Of a stretch of 64,000 nt of DNA, positions 59,740 through 64,000 are shown in pieces. Positions within the stretch are counted from its first letter, which is position 1. Every line of letters starts with the position of its first letter. Location: NCBI GenBank assembly GCA_963677085.2, contig CAXXFH010000004.1, forward strand, positions 3,286,001 through 3,350,000, written 5' to 3'. The DNA comes from G963677085 sp963677085 (GTDB taxonomy: Bacteria; Planctomycetota; Planctomycetia; Pirellulales; Thermoguttaceae). Under the pieces are notes generated by a model. It ran no database searches. It had not been told where the DNA came from and was given only the letters and a program-made list of their open reading frames with translations. Both the position numbers and the translations under genes were made by a program.

Positions 59740-60753
59740 ATGAAAAAAATCTTTGCGCTGTCATTCGTTTCGGCGTTGGCTCTGTTGTTTTGTTCAGGCG
59801 ACTTGTTTGCACGCGGTCCGATTGGCGCTCGAGCGGGCGCCGGACGCACCGGGGCGATCAACCGCACGCCAAGTGATCGTGGTCAGGCTCTATCCGGTTC
59901 ACAACGAATCGGCCAACAGGCCTTGGCCAACGAAAGGTCGCACGGCGTACGCCAACAAGGTCTTAACGGCACAACGCCCACCCGACAGCAACTTCAGGAC
60001 TACCTCAACGTAAGGAATCACGAATCGGCAAGGCAGCGCGACCAGCGTCCCGGCCCCGAGACTATCGAGGCCGCGCAGGGCAGCCTTGGCGACCGGTTGG
60101 AGACCCGGCAGCAATGGGCCGATCAGATTCGCAACGATCTGGCCACCAAATACGACCAGATGTTTACGCCGGCCTGGTACCGCGATCATCCCAATGCTTG
60201 GCACCTGACGCATCCCCACGCCGACGCCTGGGCGGTAGCTACCATGGCCGCCGTGGCAGGCTGGGTTGGATTGGCCGTGCAACCGGCCAGCTATGTCTAC
60301 AACAGTGCCGTCGTGTATGACGATGGTAACGTCTATGTCGAGGGTCAGCCGGTCGCCACGGCCGACGAGTACGCAGCCGAGGCTGAAGCAATCGCCGATA
60401 ATGGGCAAGACGTGCCGGCGGACGCCCAGTGGTTGCCGCTCGGCGTATTTGCGATTGCGCCGCAGGGCCAGGCAGACGCCAATGTAACCGTGCAGTTGGC
60501 AGTCAGTAAAGACGGCACGATCCGCGGCACTTACTACGATTTGGTGACCGGTACCACGTTACCGGTCAAGGGAGCGGTCGACACCAAGACGCAACGCGTG
60601 GCTTGGACCGTGGGCGACAACGATCACGTTGTCATGGAAACCACGCTGGCCGGTCTCACCGAACAGCAAGCCGTCGTGCTGGCCCATTTCGGCAAGGCCC
60701 GCGCCCAGAACTGGACGATGGTGCGGTTGGAGAATAAGGGCGACGCGCAGTGA
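59740..60753 (+). CDS. Secreted planctomycete protein
   Basis: From ATG 59740 (GGAG upstream) the protein has a signal peptide (KKIFALSFVSALALLFCSGDLFA). A basic, Gln/Arg-rich region follows, then WYRDHPNAWHLTHPHADAWAVATMAAVAGWVG, and a C-terminal beta-rich part (WLPLGVFAIAPQGQADANVTVQLAVSKDGTIRGTYYDLVTGTTLPVKGAVD). Proteins of this layout are widespread in planctomycetes; the function is unknown. Starts at 59,617 and 59,665 are in frame but add no plausible sequence. Confidence 0.8.
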   Translation: MKKIFALSFVSALALLFCSGDLFARGPIGARAGAGRTGAINRTPSDRGQALSGSQRIGQQALANERSHGVRQQGLNGTTPTRQQLQDYLNVRNHESARQRDQRPGPETIEAAQGSLGDRLETRQQWADQIRNDLATKYDQMFTPAWYRDHPNAWHLTHPHADAWAVATMAAVAGWVGLAVQPASYVYNSAVVYDDGNVYVEGQPVATADEYAAEAEAIADNGQDVPADAQWLPLGVFAIAPQGQADANVTVQLAVSKDGTIRGTYYDLVTGTTLPVKGAVDTKTQRVAWTVGDNDHVVMETTLAGLTEQQAVVLAHFGKARAQNWTMVRLENKGDAQ

Positions 60754-61207
60754 GGACGCGACCAACGGTCGCGGCTTTTTGGGGCTCAACCAGCGGGAGC
60801 GAAGCAACCACTGACAACTGCTTCCCCCAGCCCCCAATCCCCAGTACCTAACCCCGGGCGGCCCTGCCGCCATTCATCGACAAGTTTTCCCCACCCCGGT
60901 TGCCGCGGCCGCCGGGGTTTTTTGTTGCGCTGCGGGGCGTGAAACCCGGGGATTCCGGGCGACTGCGGGCTTTGGCCTGCGGAGTGTTTGCGTCGTGCTA
61001 GCAAGCTGGCAAAACGTCGTGTTAGAATCTGAGCTTCGCCTATTCGGCTGCGCTTATGTCGCATTGCCCCACAGGGCGGCAGGACCGCCAATCAAACCGG
61101 TGCTACCGCACCCGGGTAAGACCTCGCTCCCGTTGGTCGCTGAACTCTGTCATAGACTTCACGATGCTCGGGGGGAAGTAGTACAGGAAAGAGAAGGAGC
61201 TTATCGG
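60754..61207. other. Intergenic stretch with terminator and repeat
   Basis: Holds the terminator at 60,893 and a GCCAATCAAACCGGTGCTAC repeat (61,087). No gene is seen. Confidence 0.45.
60893..60923 (+). terminator. Rho-independent terminator
   Basis: ACCCCGG, a GC-rich loop and CCGGGGT followed by six T residues, 140 bases after the secreted-protein gene. Confidence 0.75.
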
Positions 61208-62140
61208 ATGGAAAAACAGTCCCGCGCAGACCAATCTTCCGAATCGGCCGTTTCGGAAGACTTCGCCCAGGAAGACAATCTTGCCGTGGAAGACGACGAC
61301 AAGGAAGAACTGTCGTCCGAGGCGGAACTGGCGACCGACGAGCCGTTGTCGCCCGAGCTTGAGGCGGCCTGCGGACAGTACCTTGGCCAATGGATCCGAT
61401 TGGTCAGTACAACCAACTGGGAGAAGGGCCAAATCATCTGTGCGTGGCGCGAGGCGTTGGAAGCGGCCGGTGCCCCGGCTGCTAGTTGCACGGACGAGGC
61501 CTGGAGTCGTAGGGTGGGCAACGTGACTCCGCAGCATGCCGGTCGGCTGCGCCGGGTGTATCAGAAGTTTCACGGAATTCACGAACAGTACGAGGGCCTC
61601 TACTGGAGTCACTTCCAAGCGGCGCTCGACTGGGACGACGCCGAGATGTGGCTCGAAGGGGCCGTGCAAAATGGCTGGTCGATCTCGCAGATGCGCCAAC
61701 AGCGTTGGGAAGCCTTGGGTGCGCCGGCGGAGAAGAAACCTCGCGACGAGGATATTATCCAAGCGGAACTCGACGAAGACGTCGATTCGACCGACGATCC
61801 TCAGCCCAACGAACCGGTGGGTCCCACGGTAGCTGAAGTGCGCGACGCAGACGATGAAGATTCGGACGAGGGCACACCCTTCGATGCCGACGGCGAAGCC
61901 GACGACGCATCGTGGGACGACGCGCCCGACCCGCTGGCCTCCGAGGCGTCGGTGGCGCCGATCCGCCCGTTCGAAAACGTGGGCGAACTACCCTCGGATC
62001 TGGCCGAGGCCTTTGAGATGTTCAAACTGGCCATTCTTGCCCACAAGCTGACCGACTGGGAAGAGATCGATCAGAACAAGGTGCTTGGCGTTCTCGAATC
62101 GCTCAAACAACTGGCCCTGGCTCCGTCTGCCGATCAATAG
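61208..62140 (+). CDS. Acidic planctomycete hypothetical protein
   Basis: From ATG 61208 (AGGAG box 8 nt upstream) the 310-residue protein has an acidic N-terminal tail. A helical core follows (QYLGQWIRLVSTTNWEKGQIICAWREALEAAG...RRVYQKFHGIHEQYEGLYWSHFQAALDWDDAEMWLEGAVQNGWSISQMRQQRW). A second acidic linker and a C-terminal helical hairpin complete it. The core resembles a ParB-HTH-like helical bundle only weakly. It is probably cytoplasmic; function unknown. Confidence 0.8.
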   Translation: MEKQSRADQSSESAVSEDFAQEDNLAVEDDDKEELSSEAELATDEPLSPELEAACGQYLGQWIRLVSTTNWEKGQIICAWREALEAAGAPAASCTDEAWSRRVGNVTPQHAGRLRRVYQKFHGIHEQYEGLYWSHFQAALDWDDAEMWLEGAVQNGWSISQMRQQRWEALGAPAEKKPRDEDIIQAELDEDVDSTDDPQPNEPVGPTVAEVRDADDEDSDEGTPFDADGEADDASWDDAPDPLASEASVAPIRPFENVGELPSDLAEAFEMFKLAILAHKLTDWEEIDQNKVLGVLESLKQLALAPSADQ

Positions 62141-62811
62141 CCGCGAATCGCTGATGGATCGGGCGGTTGTCGCACAACGCCGTTACCTCTTCGGCTACCG
62201 GCCGACTATTCAGCCATCTGACGTAGAAGAACGTGAATTCGAGTATTTCCGACTGAAATGTTACGGGTTTTTGATCGCGAAAGGGCGAAAGAAGAGGAGG
62301 AAGATCGTAGCTCTTTTTTCTCTTCGTGCCTCCGCTCTTTCGTGTTTTCGCGACGCTTTGGAAATCGTTCTGTTGACCCCTGCATAGCCAATGAACGGAA
62401 GGCGACTAACGGGAGCCTGGATTTCCAGGCTTTCGGTTTCCAGAAACGATCATTTTCAATGCAGGCATCGATAATTCTTCCTGGCTGCGCACCCTCCATT
62501 TGGCTGAAGTGTGACGGAAGTCGTCTTTGCGTCCTCTCCAAGCCACACCGCCCGATTTTGCCTCAAAGGCCAAAACGTTGACAACCCGATCGGCGTGACC
62601 GAGAATTGTAGCTATTGGCGTCTGCCTCGAAGATGCTCGGCGTCTCGGGGGTGAAAGCCGGCCGCGGGGGCTTTGTTGGTTGCCTCCCGTCGATTGCTCA
62701 CGCAGATGCCCGTTGTATCGAAGTCACCAGACCGTTTTGGGGGAAATCGTAGAGCGACCTTGCCCCGTCTACAAACGGTTTCCGAAAGTTTCAACTTGTG
62801 AGGTATCGACC
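62141..62811. other. Intergenic stretch with MITE-like repeat R5
   Basis: Apart from R5 (62,373-62,474) only a decayed A/G-rich stretch (about 62,285-62,345) is seen. No gene is supported. Confidence 0.5.
62373..62474 (+). repeat. MITE-like repeat, copy R5
   Basis: Same orientation as R1, with TTGACCCCTGCATAGCCAAT and the end CATTTTCAATGCAGGCATCG. It is the most distant copy, showing that the family is genome-wide rather than restricted to the island. Confidence 0.78.
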
Positions 62812-63702
62812 ATGAATCCCACCCTGCCAAGCCTGACCATTACTCGCCGTTCGGCGCTGCAAACCCTGACGGCGGCAACGGCCCTCGGTGCCACGTGGCC
62901 CTTGGCCAACCAAGCTTGGGCTGCCGAACTGAAAGGGCGAATCAATCAGTCGGTGTGTCTTTGGTGTTACAACGGCTACATGAAACGCGCGGGAATGGAC
63001 CTCGACCAGTTTGCCGCCGCCTGTGCCAAACTCGGGCTGAAGTCGATCGAGCTGACCGGCCCAGGCCAGTGGCCCACGCTCAAGAAGCATGGCCTCATCA
63101 ACGCCATGACCCCGAGCCACGGCATTCCCAAGGGCCTCAACCGTACGGAAAACCACGAAGAGTGCCTTGCGAAGATTCGCAAGAGCATCGACGACACGGC
63201 GGCCGCCGGCTTCCCCAACGTGATCACCTTCTCCGGCAATCGCGAAGGAATGGACGACGAAGAAGGCCTGAAGAACTGCATCGCCGGTTTAAAGAAGATC
63301 GCCGGCTACGCGGAGAAGAACAACGTGACCGTCTGCATGGAGTTCCTCAACTCGATCAACCATCGCGACTACATGGCCGACACGACCGACTGGTGCGTGA
63401 AGATGGTCCACGGGGTCGGCTCCCCGCGCGTGAAGGTGCTCTACGACATCTACCACGCCGGGATGATGAAGGAAGATCCCTTGGCCGACATCAAGAACCA
63501 TGCCGACTGCTGGGGTCACTACCACACGGGTGGTCTGCCCGGCCGTAATGAGATCGACGACACGCAAACGCTCGACTACGCCAAGCTGATGGAAGCGATT
63601 GTCGCCAGCGGCTACAAGGGTTACGTGGGCCAGGAGTTCATTCCCAAGCGGCCCGAGGCCATGGAAAGCCTTGCTCAGGCAGTAACCATTTGTGACGTGT
63701 AA
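62812..63702 (+). CDS. Tat-exported hydroxypyruvate-isomerase-like TIM-barrel protein
   Basis: The N-terminus ITRRSALQTLTAATALGATW is a twin-arginine signal. The mature 265 residues are a xylose-isomerase-like TIM barrel of the Hyi type: SIELTGPGQWPTLKKHG, NVITFSGNREGMDDEEGLKNC, VTVCMEFLNSINHRDY, VKVLYDIYHAGMMKEDP, YVGQEFIPKRPEAMESL, with Glu/Asp/His residues placed as metal ligands. GAGG precedes ATG 62812. Related planctomycete proteins are annotated as hydroxypyruvate isomerase; the true substrate outside the cytoplasm is unproven. Confidence 0.9.
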   Translation: MNPTLPSLTITRRSALQTLTAATALGATWPLANQAWAAELKGRINQSVCLWCYNGYMKRAGMDLDQFAAACAKLGLKSIELTGPGQWPTLKKHGLINAMTPSHGIPKGLNRTENHEECLAKIRKSIDDTAAAGFPNVITFSGNREGMDDEEGLKNCIAGLKKIAGYAEKNNVTVCMEFLNSINHRDYMADTTDWCVKMVHGVGSPRVKVLYDIYHAGMMKEDPLADIKNHADCWGHYHTGGLPGRNEIDDTQTLDYAKLMEAIVASGYKGYVGQEFIPKRPEAMESLAQAVTICDV

Positions 63703-63730
63703 GGTTTGCCGTCATCTAATGTGTTTCATA

Positions 63731-63762
63731 CACGCCGTCCCAGCTCGGGCGGCGTGTTTTTT
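63731..63762 (+). terminator. Rho-independent terminator
   Basis: ACGCCG-TCC...GGG-CGGCGT stem with six T residues, 30 bases after the isomerase-like gene. Confidence 0.85.
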
Positions 63763-63876
63763 GCGCATGGGAAAATACACTATTTTTTCCGCCAGGAAGC
63801 TCGCCGTATTAGCCAAGAAGGTGTATTATTCGTTGGGAGAACATTGAACACCAAACCACAAACCACCACGAGCACT

Positions 63877-64000
63877 ATGTCTGCCGAAGAACGACTTGCC
63901 GCAAAGCTGTCTGCCTTGGGGATGAGCATGCCACCGGCACCGACGCCGAAGGGAGTGTATCGTCCGTTGATCGTTTGCCGCAAGCTGGCCTTTACGGCCG
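63877..64000 (+). CDS. RidA-family protein, cut by window edge
   Basis: The first 41 residues (MSAEERLAAKLSALGMSMPP, then APTPKGVYRPLIVCRKLAFTA) match the start of RidA/YjgF-like proteins, which hydrolyse reactive enamines or imines in the cytoplasm. ATG 63877; the rest is outside the window. Confidence 0.72.
   Translation, partial: MSAEERLAAKLSALGMSMPPAPTPKGVYRPLIVCRKLAFTA

Overview
The window reads as the chromosome of a planctomycete, probably of the Pirellulales type. The reasons are: a membrane protein opening with the RWQFSLRAMLVFVLVAAI-type motif, an ECF sigma factor next to a very long membrane-bound anti-sigma-like protein, a formylglycine-type sulfatase, a PEP-CTERM-anchored protease, a Tat-exported hydroxypyruvate-isomerase-like protein, many palindromic REP-like repeats and a high GC content. 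These are inferences from family knowledge; no rRNA gene is present to settle taxonomy.

Layout. (1) 1-5,965, minus strand: a four-gene run encoding a trypsin-like protease, a membrane-tethered NlpC/P60-like cysteine peptidase, a 1,039-residue peptidoglycan-hydrolase-like protein and an unknown protein cut by the window edge. (2) 6,735-7,905: a zinc-ribbon gene and a truncated ParB-like gene left from a mobile element. (3) 8,136-14,273: a dense tRNA array of about 40 tRNA genes, all on the minus strand. It covers all 20 amino acids and is nearly non-redundant in anticodon. About ten members have C instead of U at position 33. Four protein genes interrupt it (SEC-C protein, HELGH metalloprotein, HNH endonuclease, methyltransferase). 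(4) 14,757-19,817, minus strand: a recombination module made of a large serine recombinase, two ParB-like proteins, a protein with homing-endonuclease-associated repeats and an AAA ATPase. A winged-helix regulator and an AlbA/Schlafen-type ATPase follow. (5) 22,467-34,400: an accessory island. It starts with a tyrosine recombinase whose C-terminus overlaps the 3' half of a tRNA gene. A truncated phospholipase-D-type protein, an IS630 remnant and a response regulator come next, then seven small minus-strand genes separated by attC-like sites. This is an integron-type cassette array with no visible integron integrase. (6) 35,039-36,055: an IS110-family transposase beside a half attC-like site. 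(7) 37,808-41,475: lysine 2,3-aminomutase translationally coupled to a fusion of a sodium/solute symporter with a beta-lysine acetyltransferase-like domain, a predicted N-epsilon-acetyl-beta-lysine (osmolyte) locus. (8) 42,388-55,848: secreted and membrane proteins, an MFS transporter, a rhomboid-like protein, a nest of three insertion sequences (IS3 remnant, IS701/IS4-like, IS5) and a sulfatase. (9) 56,115-64,000: housekeeping-like genes, all on the plus strand.

The most unusual parts are the tRNA array with its non-U33 loops, the recombinase-ParB-ParB-repeat-ATPase module next to it, the orphan cassette array, and the transporter-acetyltransferase fusion. The tRNA array and the cassette array each carry a member of the same methyltransferase family, which suggests both are collecting points for mobile genes. 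At least three interspersed repeat families (MITE-like, GTCAACTCTTGACA palindromes, CTGCTGG palindromes) run through the gene-poor stretches from 33 kb to 62 kb.
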